A stretch of DNA of 64,000 nt, from NCBI RefSeq assembly GCF_005860775.1, contig NZ_VCHQ01000001.1, positions 62,001 to 126,000 of the forward strand, given 5' to 3'. The notes under the pieces are model-generated. The model ran no database searches. It had not been told where the DNA came from and worked only from the letters and a program-made list of their open reading frames with translations. The DNA is from Klebsiella indica. Lineage in GTDB: Bacteria > Pseudomonadota > Gammaproteobacteria > Enterobacterales > Enterobacteriaceae. The position numbers and the translations under genes were made by a program. Positions 38,974 to 47,530 of the stretch are shown here, piece after piece (within the stretch, counting starts at the first letter, position 1; each line of letters opens with the position of its first letter).

Positions 38974-39843
38974 ATGAACGATTTCACGTTACTGCTGCAA
39001 CAGGGCAATGCCTGGCTGTTTATCCCCGGAGCGATTCTATTAGGTGCGCTGCATGGCCTTGAGCCCGGACACTCGAAAACCATGATGGCGGCATTTATTG
39101 TGGCAGTGCACGGCACGCTGAAACAGGCTGTACTTCTGGGCTTAGCGGCGACAGTGTCGCATACGGCGGTGGTCTGGCTGGTGGCAATGGCGGGGCTGTG
39201 GTTTGGCCGCGGCTGGAATGCGCAAACATCAGAACCCTGGTTTCAGTTGATCTCCGGGATACTCATCGTGTTAATTTCCTGCTGGATGCTGTGGCGTACC
39301 TGGCTGGTATCTCACTCGCATGAGCATGAGCATGAGCATGAGCATGAGCATGAGCATGAGCATGAGCATGAGCATGAGCATGAGCATGAGCATGAGCACC
39401 ATCATCACGATCATCCGCATGGACACAATCCCCATACTCATCAACATCCGCTGATCGCCGCCGATCGCCAGCAGGATGCTCACCAGCGCGCGCACGCTGA
39501 AGAAATTAATCGTCGTTTTAACAGTCAGCGAGCCACCACCGGGCAGATTATGCTGTTCGGGCTAACGGGCGGGCTCATCCCCTGTCCGGCGTCAATTACC
39601 GTCCTGCTTATCTGCCTGCAACTGAAAAAATTCTCGCTGGGCGCCACCCTGGTGCTAAGTTTTAGCGTCGGGCTTGCGCTCACCTTAGTGGCCTCTGGAG
39701 CGATTGCCGCCCTGAGTCTCAGGCATGTCGCTAATCGTTGGCCCGGTCTGAACGCCCTGTCCCACAAAGCGCCATGGATTTCCGGCACGCTGATTATGGC
39801 GCTGGGCTTATATATGCTGTTTTATGGCTGGAATAACCTGTAG
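38974..39843 (+). CDS. rcnA: Nickel/cobalt efflux protein RcnA
   Basis: A 289-residue inner-membrane exporter of the NicO family. Three hydrophobic segments precede and three follow a very long His-rich cytoplasmic or periplasmic loop. The conserved GALHGLEPGHSKTM motif is at about residues 24-37 and a second, GLTGGLIPCPASI, begins the C-terminal half. Residues 116-141 are a perfect (His-Glu)13 repeat encoded by 13 copies of CATGAG; then HHHHDHPHGHNPHTHQH follows. Under RcnR control. Confidence 0.95.
   Translation: MNDFTLLLQQGNAWLFIPGAILLGALHGLEPGHSKTMMAAFIVAVHGTLKQAVLLGLAATVSHTAVVWLVAMAGLWFGRGWNAQTSEPWFQLISGILIVLISCWMLWRTWLVSHSHEHEHEHEHEHEHEHEHEHEHEHEHEHHHHDHPHGHNPHTHQHPLIAADRQQDAHQRAHAEEINRRFNSQRATTGQIMLFGLTGGLIPCPASITVLLICLQLKKFSLGATLVLSFSVGLALTLVASGAIAALSLRHVANRWPGLNALSHKAPWISGTLIMALGLYMLFYGWNNL
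39319..39396 (+). repeat. Hexanucleotide microsatellite, 13 x CATGAG, inside rcnA
   Basis: Thirteen uninterrupted copies of CATGAG encode the His-Glu repeat in the metal-binding loop. Because the unit is six bases, gain or loss of copies keeps the frame and changes only the length of the loop. Confidence 0.97.
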
Positions 39844-39915
39844 TTGCCTTCCCGGCATCAACAGGTTTTCCGGAGATTCGGCAGGTCAGCTTCTGTACCC
39901 GCTGACAGCGTAAAA

Positions 39916-40530
39916 TCAGGAAACCGCCTCATCGGGTTTTGCCAGCGCTTTACCCGCTATGGGCTGGCGAAACCACGGCAGGCACAGTTGGATCAGCGGC
40001 CCAATCGTTAAAGCATAAAGCACGGTTCCCGGGCCAAAATTACCGCCCATCAGCCAGCCAATCAGCAGGACGGAAACTTCAATTACCGTACGAATGCCGC
40101 GCAACGACCAGCCGGTACGCGCATGCAGGCCCGTCATCAGGCCATCACGTGGCCCGGGGCCAAAACCTGCGCCAATATACATCCCCGTCGCCAGCGCATT
40201 GAGCACAATAGCCGCTACCAGCAACAGACTGCGTGCCACCAGCGATTCCAGCGGCGGCAACATCGCCAGAGTGGCATTTGCCGCCAGCCCCAGCACAATC
40301 ACATTGCTCACCGTTCCCAGCCCCGGCATTTGGCGTAGCGGGATCCACAGCAGCAGCACTGCCGCCCCCGTCAGAATCATGACCGTACCGAAATCCAGAC
40401 GGAACTGCTTGCCAATACCAAGGTGAAACACATCCCACGGATCGGCCCCCAGGCTGGCATGCACAAATAACGCGGTCGATACGCCATACAGAACCAGACC
40501 AATATAAAGCTGCAATAAACGACGGATCAT
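39916..40530 (-). CDS. yczE: YczE-like integral membrane protein
   Basis: A 204-residue membrane protein of the YczE (COG2364) family with about five hydrophobic segments. Family signatures are LGADPWDVFHLGIG near the N-terminus and GAGFGPGPRDGLMTGLHARTG in the middle. Function is not established; a transport role has been suggested because these genes lie next to MocR regulators of the YczR type. It is divergent from just such a regulator and convergent with rcnA. Confidence 0.85.
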   Translation of the reverse strand: MIRRLLQLYIGLVLYGVSTALFVHASLGADPWDVFHLGIGKQFRLDFGTVMILTGAAVLLLWIPLRQMPGLGTVSNVIVLGLAANATLAMLPPLESLVARSLLLVAAIVLNALATGMYIGAGFGPGPRDGLMTGLHARTGWSLRGIRTVIEVSVLLIGWLMGGNFGPGTVLYALTIGPLIQLCLPWFRQPIAGKALAKPDEAVS

Positions 40531-40617
40531 TTTTCACCTCAGGACAATTGCGATCATCCACATCATCAGTAAAAATGGATTGATAATTAATGGCCAGTTT
40601 TTAAAAAGTGGATCGCT

Positions 40618-42045
40618 ATGTCTGCTCGTCGCTTTGGTTCTCAGTCACTGGTACGCCTGCTCGGCAACTGGCAGGAATCTCACTCTCGTACACCGCTCTG
40701 GCGTCAACTGGCGGAAGCGTTACGCCTGCTGATCCTCGATGGCCGTCTGCCGCTGGAAACCCGTCTGCCCGGCGAGCGTGAACTGGCGGCATCCCTGAAT
40801 ATCAGCCGTACCACCGTTGCCAGCGCGCTCGGACAACTACGAGAAGAGGGCTACCTTTACAGCCGCCAGGGAAGCGGTTCGCGTATTGCCCTGCCGGAAC
40901 GACCTATGGAGACGGCAGCGGAAAACCCGGCCCCGTTATCCATCAATTTGGCCGTCGCCGCGCTTAGCGCCGGGCCAGAGATTCATCAGGCCTACCGCCA
41001 GGCCCTCAAAATCATGCCGCAGCATTTAGCGAACACCGGTTACGATCAACAGGGGCTACCGCAGCTGCGCGCCGCAATCGCCAGCCGCTATAACCAACAC
41101 GGCCTGCCGACACGTAGCGATGAAGTGATGATCGTCAATGGAGCGCTCAGCGGATTCGCGCTGGTGCTGCGTTTATTAACCGGGCCTGGGGATCGCGTCG
41201 TGGTGGATGCGCCAACTTACCCCATGGCCATTAGCGCGATTCAGGGGGCGCACTGCCGCCCGGTTGGCGTTGCGTTACCGCAGCAGGGCTGGGACTGCGA
41301 CGGTTTAGCGGCAACGATTGCGCAAACGTCGCCACGGCTGGCCTGGCTGATGCCGGACTTCCATAACCCCACAGGTCGCTGTATGGACAACATCACCCGT
41401 CAGCGGGTAGCCAATATCGCCGCACAAACCCACACCACGCTGGTGGTGGACGAAACAATGATTGATTTATGGTATGACGCGCCACCGCCGCCGCCGCTGG
41501 CAACGTTCAATGTCGACGCACCGATAATCACTATCGGCTCTGCGGGGAAAAGTTTTTGGGGCGGCCTGCGCATCGGCTGGATCCGCGCCTCTTCGCGAAC
41601 AATTGCCTCATTAATTCAGGCGCGCGACGCTCTCGATCTCGGCACGCCATTGCTGGAACAGCTAGCCTGCTGCTGGCTACTGGAAAACGAGCATTCCCTG
41701 TTGCCATTGCGACGAAACATGCTGGCAGCCCGCCGGGATATGTGCGGTGCGCTAATGGCGGAGTATTTTCCTCACTGGCGCTTCACGCCGCCGGAGGGCG
41801 GGCTCTCGTTTTGGGTTGAATTGCCGGAGATGCTGGCAACGATCTTCTCCGCGCGCGCGGAAAGTCACGGCATTCACATTGGGACAGGAACCCGATTTGG
41901 TCTGGCTGGCGCCTTTGACCGTTATTTGCGTTTACCTTTTACGCTGTCGGACGAAGAGCTGCGCAGGGCTTTTAATACCTTGCAGCCGATATGGCATAGC
42001 CTCACAGAACAGAAAACACATTTCCGCATCAGGAAAATCATCTAA
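40618..42045 (+). CDS. yczR: MocR-family PLP-binding regulator, YczR type
   Basis: A 475-residue fusion of a GntR winged helix (about residues 15-85; LPGERELAASLNISRTTVAS) and an aminotransferase fold-type I domain (about residues 110-465). The PLP-binding Lys is in TIGSAGKSFWGGLRIGW near residue 311, and the aminotransferase motifs NPTGR and VVDET are present. It probably controls yczE, which is divergent from it across an 87-base gap holding repeated GTGGAT-like boxes. Effector and function are not known in this host. Confidence 0.88.
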   Translation: MSARRFGSQSLVRLLGNWQESHSRTPLWRQLAEALRLLILDGRLPLETRLPGERELAASLNISRTTVASALGQLREEGYLYSRQGSGSRIALPERPMETAAENPAPLSINLAVAALSAGPEIHQAYRQALKIMPQHLANTGYDQQGLPQLRAAIASRYNQHGLPTRSDEVMIVNGALSGFALVLRLLTGPGDRVVVDAPTYPMAISAIQGAHCRPVGVALPQQGWDCDGLAATIAQTSPRLAWLMPDFHNPTGRCMDNITRQRVANIAAQTHTTLVVDETMIDLWYDAPPPPPLATFNVDAPIITIGSAGKSFWGGLRIGWIRASSRTIASLIQARDALDLGTPLLEQLACCWLLENEHSLLPLRRNMLAARRDMCGALMAEYFPHWRFTPPEGGLSFWVELPEMLATIFSARAESHGIHIGTGTRFGLAGAFDRYLRLPFTLSDEELRRAFNTLQPIWHSLTEQKTHFRIRKII

Positions 42046-42054
42046 TAAAATGTC

Positions 42055-42076
42055 GACGGGCTGGTGCCAGCCCGTC
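42055..42076. terminator. Symmetric hairpin after yczR
   Basis: A 10-bp inverted repeat (GACGGGCTGG / CCAGCCCGTC) follows the yczR stop by nine bases. It has A-rich sequence on both sides and could act in either direction, although the T-runs are short. Confidence 0.5.
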
Positions 42077-42178
42077 AAAAATCATCATCGATGATACTTG
42101 CGAGATGTTTTTATAAAATTGCATTTCAACCTTGTCATCGAAAAATGTCAGTGCGATGACAAAAGCGAGATAATTCCA

Positions 42179-42394
42179 TTAATGCTGGCGTGGGATTGGA
42201 AATCCCTTTAGCGAAATAATAAAGCCGTCTCCATCCTTTTTAATTTTAGCCCCTGTATCACACCAGTCGGAGGCAAGGCGAAAGAACTCATCACTACCAA
42301 TATTCCAGTTCAAACGCACGTGTTTAACGTACCCGGAACGGAGCATGTCACAGGCTTCGCTATAATTACTGGCTGTAGAGAGTTGTTGTTTCAT
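42179..42394 (-). CDS. Small protein of unknown function, second gene of a two-gene operon
   Basis: A 71-residue protein beginning MKQQLSTASNYSEACDMLRS, with the central motif HVRLNWNIGSDEFFRLASDW and a C-terminus ending GFIISLKGFPIPRQH. I do not recognise the family. Its ATG overlaps the stop of the upstream ribbon-helix-helix gene (ATGA type), so the two are coupled. The size and layout suit a toxin or partner of the upstream DNA-binding protein, but this is an inference only. Confidence 0.7.
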   Translation of the reverse strand: MKQQLSTASNYSEACDMLRSGYVKHVRLNWNIGSDEFFRLASDWCDTGAKIKKDGDGFIISLKGFPIPRQH

Positions 42395-42648
42395 TTTTTC
42401 TTCTTCAGGATTTTGCGTAGTGCCTTGATTTCTTTAGGGGTTAACGGAGAGGTTTCCTCTTCGACATGCTGGTTATCGATATCTTCTTCTGAAACCGCCG
42501 GTTCATCTGCTGATTCTGCTACCTGAAAGGCTAACTGCAGCAGTTTTTCCGTGGCCGTTCCTAAGTTTTCGTTATTTTCTTCCGCATACTGACGGAGTTT
42601 TTCTTTTAACTCGCTATCAATTTTTACGTTCAGAACTACTGTGGTCAT
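42391..42648 (-). CDS. Ribbon-helix-helix-type antitoxin-like DNA-binding protein
   Basis: An 85-residue protein. Residues 1-45 (TTVVLNVKIDSELKEKLRQY and NLGTATEKLLQLAF) fit a ribbon-helix-helix DNA-binding fold. The middle is very acidic and the C-terminus is a Lys tract (ALRKILKKKK). The ATG at 42648 is preferred over the GTG two codons earlier because of spacing to GGGA. It is cotranscribed with the 71-residue protein. The region is AT-rich. Confidence 0.72.
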   Translation of the reverse strand: MTTVVLNVKIDSELKEKLRQYAEENNENLGTATEKLLQLAFQVAESADEPAVSEEDIDNQHVEEETSPLTPKEIKALRKILKKKK

Positions 42649-42654
42649 AATCAC

Positions 42655-43064
42655 GCTTCCCGTGAAATAAAATCATCATAGAATTAATACACGAAGTTAA
42701 CATGCTAATCCAGAGATATATTTTTAGCTTATACCCGACAACATTTTCCCATCAATAATCTGCACGTTATATATGACATTAAGATGACAATAAGATGTCA
42801 TTTAAATTTCAAATTTATGACACTGGCGTCGTGTGGCCTTTTCTTCGCCAGACACGTCCACATGAACAGAAACAGCATGCATGACCGCAACGCTGTTCCC
42901 TACATAAAAATACATAACGATATTAAAACAGGCGCCACGTCGGAATAGCCAACAAAATCACAGGCCGCCCCGTGCAGCAAAGGGTAATAACTCACTGACG
43001 ATGGCTGAAGGTGAAGAGATAGCGAGCATTCGTCTGGCGCGCCAACAGGCGCACCAGCGTCAAG
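42655..43064. other. 410-bp gap, RHH operon to PTS gene
   Basis: AT-rich left half with direct repeats of TACATAA/ATACATAA and an AAGATGACAATAAGATGTCA motif that could be the operator of the ribbon-helix-helix protein. The right end has an ATG at 43001 opening MAEGEEIASIRLARQQAHQR, which I cannot assign and which runs into the end of the convergent PTS gene. It may be a remnant. Confidence 0.4.
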
Positions 43065-44432
43065 CTACTCCACAGTGTCTTTACCTACCAGTACAGTGGT
43101 TAACAGGAAAGAAAGCAGCAGCGCGATCACCACGCCGGAGAGGGCAAAAACAAAATACGGGCCAATATACGCTGGCAGGCTAAAGATACTCGACAAAATA
43201 TAGCCATACAGCCGGACCCCGAAGAAAGCAATAAATGCAGAGGCCAGCGAGCTTGCTACCGTCGCGGCAATAAACGCTTTTTTATAACGCGTCAGGACGC
43301 CAAACAACGCAGGCTCCGTAATGCCCAACAGTGCGGAGATTGCCGCCGATAGCGTCACCGTTTTGTCCTGACGGTTGTTACTTATCCGCCAGATAGCGAA
43401 CGTCGACCCGGCAATCGCCATATTCGCCATAAACATCATCGGCATCAACATGTCATAGCCCTGCTCGCTAAAGTTTTGCAACGCAATGGGCGTCATTGCG
43501 TGATGCATACCGGTAAGAATAGCGATCGGCCGAATCGCCCCCACAACCAGCCCGGCAAAACTGGCTGAAATACCAAATAACCCCTGAATAAACAAGGCCA
43601 GCACTTTACCCAACCAGATCCCAATCGGCCCGATAACCACCAGTGCCGCCAGCGCCGCGAGAAACAGCGTCAGCGTCGGCGTGAAGACCGTCTTTAATAC
43701 GTCCGGCATGATCCTGTCCACCCAGCGGTGAATATAACTCAACGCCAGAATGGAGAAAATCACCGGAATAACGCTTGCGGCATAGTTAAATACCGAAACC
43801 GGTATCGCGTTGAGTAACCAGAAGGCGCTCACCGCCCCTTCCTGATGCGACGCCAGCGCCTTTGCAGCATCGATCAGCGATGGATACATCAAACAGGCAG
43901 CCACTGCCGCCGCCAGATATTCATTGGTTTTGAAAATTTTCGCCGCCGATACGGCGAGGAAAAATGGCAGAAAATAAAAAACGCCACTGGCTATCAGGTC
44001 AATCACCACCACGGTATCGCTTTTCGCCGAGACCACATTCAGAGCAATCAACCCGGCCAGCAGGCCCTTTATCATCCCGGCACCGGCAATCGCTGGCACG
44101 ATGGGACCAAACACCCCGGAAACCGTATCCATAAACAGCGATACCAGACTTTTGCGCCGTTGAATAGGCGTCTCGTTTTGCGGCGCTTTTCCCAGCACCG
44201 TCAGCATTTGCTCATACCAGCTATTTACCTTCGGTCCGATAACAATCTGAAACTGATCGCTTTGCAGTTGCGCGCCAAGCACGCCCGGTAGTGCCTTAAT
44301 CGCGTGTTGATCAACTTTATTATCATCAACCAGATCAAAGCGTAAGCGCGTCATACAGTGCCAGACATTGTTGATATTATCCTGTCCGCCGACCAGACGA
44401 ATAATATTAGTAATGGCTTCTTGCGTCCCCAT
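43065..44432 (-). CDS. PTS sugar transporter, EIIBC (glucose/beta-glucoside superfamily)
   Basis: A 455-residue membrane permease. Residues 1-85 are an EIIB domain with the phosphorylated Cys26 in NVWHCMTRLRFDL. Residues about 105-450 are an EIIC domain with about eight to ten membrane segments and motifs GPIVPAIAGAGMIKG, ILTGMHHAMTPIA and GITEPALFGV. No EIIA is attached, so it would use the Crr protein, like MurP, TreB or AscF. It is divergent from the dehydratase gene. The substrate is not predictable from sequence. Confidence 0.9.
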   Translation of the reverse strand: MGTQEAITNIIRLVGGQDNINNVWHCMTRLRFDLVDDNKVDQHAIKALPGVLGAQLQSDQFQIVIGPKVNSWYEQMLTVLGKAPQNETPIQRRKSLVSLFMDTVSGVFGPIVPAIAGAGMIKGLLAGLIALNVVSAKSDTVVVIDLIASGVFYFLPFFLAVSAAKIFKTNEYLAAAVAACLMYPSLIDAAKALASHQEGAVSAFWLLNAIPVSVFNYAASVIPVIFSILALSYIHRWVDRIMPDVLKTVFTPTLTLFLAALAALVVIGPIGIWLGKVLALFIQGLFGISASFAGLVVGAIRPIAILTGMHHAMTPIALQNFSEQGYDMLMPMMFMANMAIAGSTFAIWRISNNRQDKTVTLSAAISALLGITEPALFGVLTRYKKAFIAATVASSLASAFIAFFGVRLYGYILSSIFSLPAYIGPYFVFALSGVVIALLLSFLLTTVLVGKDTVE

Positions 44433-44708
44433 AAATGCTCCTGCAGGAATATTGTCGTTTTAATATCTGCCCAAAAGGGTAGAGAAAGTCGACATTCAAA
44501 ACAAACCAATAAAACATGAACTCCATCACAAATTACCATCAATAAGCCATAAAAAGCCCGATAAAAATAAAATTGGTATGGTTTTTAATTAAATTAAACA
44601 AAAATAACTTACCAAAATTTTTATTAAAAAAAGGTTTACCACAGTACAAAATTAAGGAGATGATAATACCCCTATCGGCACATCACTTCGCTGTAAAGGA
44701 GTCTCCCA

Positions 44709-45908
44709 GTGACGCCAACCATCATTCAAAATATCGAATGCTTTATCACTCGCCCGGACAGACATAACCTGATTACCGTGCGGGTTAGCACCGACAAAGG
44801 TCTTACTGGCCACGGCTGCGCAACCTTCCAGCAGCGTCCGCTGGCGGTCAAAACCATGGTTGATGAGTATCTGAAACCGCTGTTGATCGGGCGCGACGCG
44901 AATCATATCGAAGATCTCTGGCAGATGATGAACGTTAACGCCTACTGGCGAAACGGTCCGGTGATAAATAATGCGATATCCGGCGTGGATATGGCGCTGT
45001 GGGATATTAAAGGCCAACTGGCAGGCATGCCGCTTTATCAGTTGCTTGGCGGGCAATCCCGGGATGCCATTGCCGCCTACAGCCATGCCAGCGGTGAAAC
45101 GCTGGAAGCGCTCTTTGCCCGCGTAGACCACCTGCGCGAACAAGGCTATCGTCATGTTCGCTGTCAGTTAGGTTTTTACGGCGGGACACCGACGCAACTG
45201 CATACTCCGGAAAACCCAACGCCCGGCGCCTGGTTCGATCAGCAAGAATATATGGACAATACCGTCGCCATGTTCAGGGCGCTACGGGAAAAGTATGGTT
45301 CTGGTCTGCAAATTTTGCATGATGTACACGAACGCCTCTTCCCGCAGCAGGCAATACAACTGGCGAAGCTGCTGGAGCCCTATCAGCCGTATTTTATTGA
45401 AGATATTTTGCCGCCGCAGCAGAGTGCCTGGCTTGAGCAAGTGCGTCAGCAAAGCTGTGTTCCGCTGGCGATGGGAGAGCTTTTTAATAACCCGGCGGAA
45501 TGGCATGAACTGGTGGTAAACAGGCGCATCGATTTTATTCGCTGCCATATTTCGCAAATCGGCGGCATCACTCCGGCACTAAAACTGGCCGTGCTGTGCC
45601 AGGCCTTTGGTGTACGCCTTGCCTGGCATGGTCCTGGCGATATGTCTCCCATTGGGGTCGCGGTTAACACGCATCTGAATATTCATCTGCATAACGCGGC
45701 GATCCAGGAATACATTCCCTGTTCAGTGGAAACCAACAACGTTTTTCCCGGCGCGCCGGTGGCGAAAGACGGTTTTATCTATGCGCCGCAAACGCCGGGC
45801 ATCGGCGTAACGTTCAATGCGGAGGAAGGCGCACGCTACCCGGTCGTTTACCGCCCGCACGAGTGGACGCAAAGCCGTCTGCCGGATGGCGCAATCCACA
45901 CACCGTAA
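44709..45908 (+). CDS. Mannonate dehydratase-like enzyme (ManD/RspA group, enolase superfamily)
   Basis: A 399-residue enolase-superfamily sugar-acid dehydratase of the ManD group. Metal ligands appear as Asp205 (LHDVHERL), Glu231 (YFIEDILPP) and Glu257 (AMGELFNN); His207 and His307 (WHGPGDMSP) fit the catalytic set and Tyr157 lies in the mobile loop. Members act on D-mannonate or D-gluconate with very different efficiencies, and some are nearly inactive. The start is a GTG at 44709 after AAGGAG. It is convergent and abutting with a GntR regulator. Confidence 0.88.
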   Translation: MTPTIIQNIECFITRPDRHNLITVRVSTDKGLTGHGCATFQQRPLAVKTMVDEYLKPLLIGRDANHIEDLWQMMNVNAYWRNGPVINNAISGVDMALWDIKGQLAGMPLYQLLGGQSRDAIAAYSHASGETLEALFARVDHLREQGYRHVRCQLGFYGGTPTQLHTPENPTPGAWFDQQEYMDNTVAMFRALREKYGSGLQILHDVHERLFPQQAIQLAKLLEPYQPYFIEDILPPQQSAWLEQVRQQSCVPLAMGELFNNPAEWHELVVNRRIDFIRCHISQIGGITPALKLAVLCQAFGVRLAWHGPGDMSPIGVAVNTHLNIHLHNAAIQEYIPCSVETNNVFPGAPVAKDGFIYAPQTPGIGVTFNAEEGARYPVVYRPHEWTQSRLPDGAIHTP

Positions 45909-46625
45909 TCAGGCCTCGCCCCGGCGGAAGGCGAGGTTTGCCCGGTTATGCGGAATCACATAGGTACAGGTGTAGTGGATATCAATGATATCGCTGATTT
46001 CATACACTCTACCCCCTTCCAGAATCCCGCGATTACTGATGTGCATAGCCGGGCTGCCTTTCTTGCAGCCCAGCAGCGCCGCCTGCTCACGACTGACAGC
46101 AACCGCACGATAGGTCGTCAGCATGTGCGAAATCTGATATCCCTTTCTCAGGACATACTGCTGCAATGAGCTCTCGATGATTTGCTGATTCAGATCGGCG
46201 AAATCCGCGGCAGGCATGCGCGATATTTCAATTTGCACAGCCTCTTCATCCACAAAGCGCAGCCGACAGAATTGCCAGATAAAACTGTCATCCGTCAGTC
46301 CAAAGATCTGTTGTTCATCGCGATCGGGACGTTTTTTATGCAGACTGACCAGCCGAAAGCGGATCTGATCGAAGCGTTTTTCAGTGATAGAATTGTAGAC
46401 CAGCGGATTGTTGCGCGCCTGCTCGTTAATCCAGATCCCAGACCCTTGCACAACCCGCACGACGCCAATGCTGGCCAGCTTTTCAATCGCCTGACGAATG
46501 GTAAAACGGGAGACACCATACTCTTCCGCCAGCTGTCTTTCGGGAGGGAGTTTGCGCGGCCCGGATTCACTGCTTTGATAAATTTTGCTTAACAGATCCT
46601 GAGTGACAAACTCTTTTTTCTTCAT
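45909..46625 (-). CDS. GntR/HutC-family regulator
   Basis: A 238-residue regulator. Residues about 8-75 are the winged helix (LPPERQLAEEYGVSRFTIRQ) and residues 90-235 are a UTRA ligand-binding domain (RGILEGGRVYEISDIIDIHY near the end). Its stop codon directly abuts the stop of the dehydratase gene. It probably controls the EIIBC/dehydratase divergent pair, whose gap has repeated TTACCA/TGGTA boxes. The ligand is likely a sugar phosphate or sugar acid. Confidence 0.88.
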   Translation of the reverse strand: MKKKEFVTQDLLSKIYQSSESGPRKLPPERQLAEEYGVSRFTIRQAIEKLASIGVVRVVQGSGIWINEQARNNPLVYNSITEKRFDQIRFRLVSLHKKRPDRDEQQIFGLTDDSFIWQFCRLRFVDEEAVQIEISRMPAADFADLNQQIIESSLQQYVLRKGYQISHMLTTYRAVAVSREQAALLGCKKGSPAMHISNRGILEGGRVYEISDIIDIHYTCTYVIPHNRANLAFRRGEA

Positions 46626-46807
46626 CCTTATTCATTCCTGAACGAAATGCGTGTTATCGCATTTGAAGGTTTGTTTTCCCAGTATCAAACAGAGCAGGCC
46701 GTGCCGTAAAGCGCTGTCAACGCCCTGTTGCGCAGCGCGCAGAAAGTAACCAGATAATCCTCTGGATTTGCTATCTTTTAAACAGGCTTACTCATGGAGA
46801 TAGCGCG

Positions 46808-47353
46808 ATGAAAAAGCAATCCTGGCCCCTGCATGATGTGCGTCACTGGCTGGAACCCGGCCCGGTCGTGCTCGTCAGCAGCCACTGGCAGGGTAAAAAC
46901 AATATTATGACGCTGGGCTGGCATACTATTCTCGAGTTCACTCCGTCATTGATAGGGTGCATGATCTCAGCCGGTAACCTCAGCTATGAGCGGATCCGCC
47001 AGAGCGGTGAGTGCGTGATCAACTTACCCGACGCACAGATGGCAGATATCGTCGCGGGAATTGGTAACTGCAGCGGCGACAGAATCGATAAGTTCGCTGA
47101 ATTTGGGCTGACGGCGGAAAAAAGCGAGCGGGTTAGCGCCCCGTCCATTGCCGAATGTCACGGCAATTTCGAATGCCGTTTGTACGATGACGCGATGATC
47201 GATAGCTACAATTTCTTTATTTTTGAAGTGGTCGCCGCGCGGGTGAACCCCCAGCCGACTTGGCCGCAAACCCTGCACTACACCGGAGGTGGTCTGTTTC
47301 GCACGGATGGCGACATTATCGACCGCCAGGCATTATTTACCAAAGTATCCTGA
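46808..47353 (+). CDS. Flavin reductase-like (FMN-binding split-barrel) protein
   Basis: A 181-residue protein of the flavin reductase/FMN-binding domain family. The FMN-binding segments are MTLGWHTILEFTPSLIGCMI and ECVINLPDAQMADIV. It may bind FMN; the partner enzyme is unknown. An ATGGAGATAGC ribosome site precedes the ATG. It stands between two regulators' regions and is divergent from the GntR gene, so it may be under that control. Confidence 0.85.
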   Translation: MKKQSWPLHDVRHWLEPGPVVLVSSHWQGKNNIMTLGWHTILEFTPSLIGCMISAGNLSYERIRQSGECVINLPDAQMADIVAGIGNCSGDRIDKFAEFGLTAEKSERVSAPSIAECHGNFECRLYDDAMIDSYNFFIFEVVAARVNPQPTWPQTLHYTGGGLFRTDGDIIDRQALFTKVS

Positions 47354-47530
47354 GCGTTATTCGTCCGGCAAAGGGGATATTGGGCCACAGCGGCATCACT
47401 AAGTTCAGGGACCTGACAGCTTTTGAACTATGCAGGCGTCCGGGAAACGATCGCTATTTTGGTCATTCGCTACCCGCGATTGCCCATAAATGCGTGGGGC
47501 CCCTGAACGGTCTTATCATAACTGTTCCCG

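Noticed and set aside
39319-39396. Possible CRISPR-like repeat array
   Set aside because: The unit is six bases with no spacers, in frame inside rcnA; it is a coding microsatellite.
39271-39495. Frame of alternating Leu-Met opposite the rcnA repeat
   Set aside because: It is only the reverse reading of the CATGAG repeat.
43001-43183. 60-codon frame starting MAEGEEIASIRL
   Set aside because: It overlaps the end of the PTS gene on the other strand and shows no family; may be a remnant but cannot be supported.
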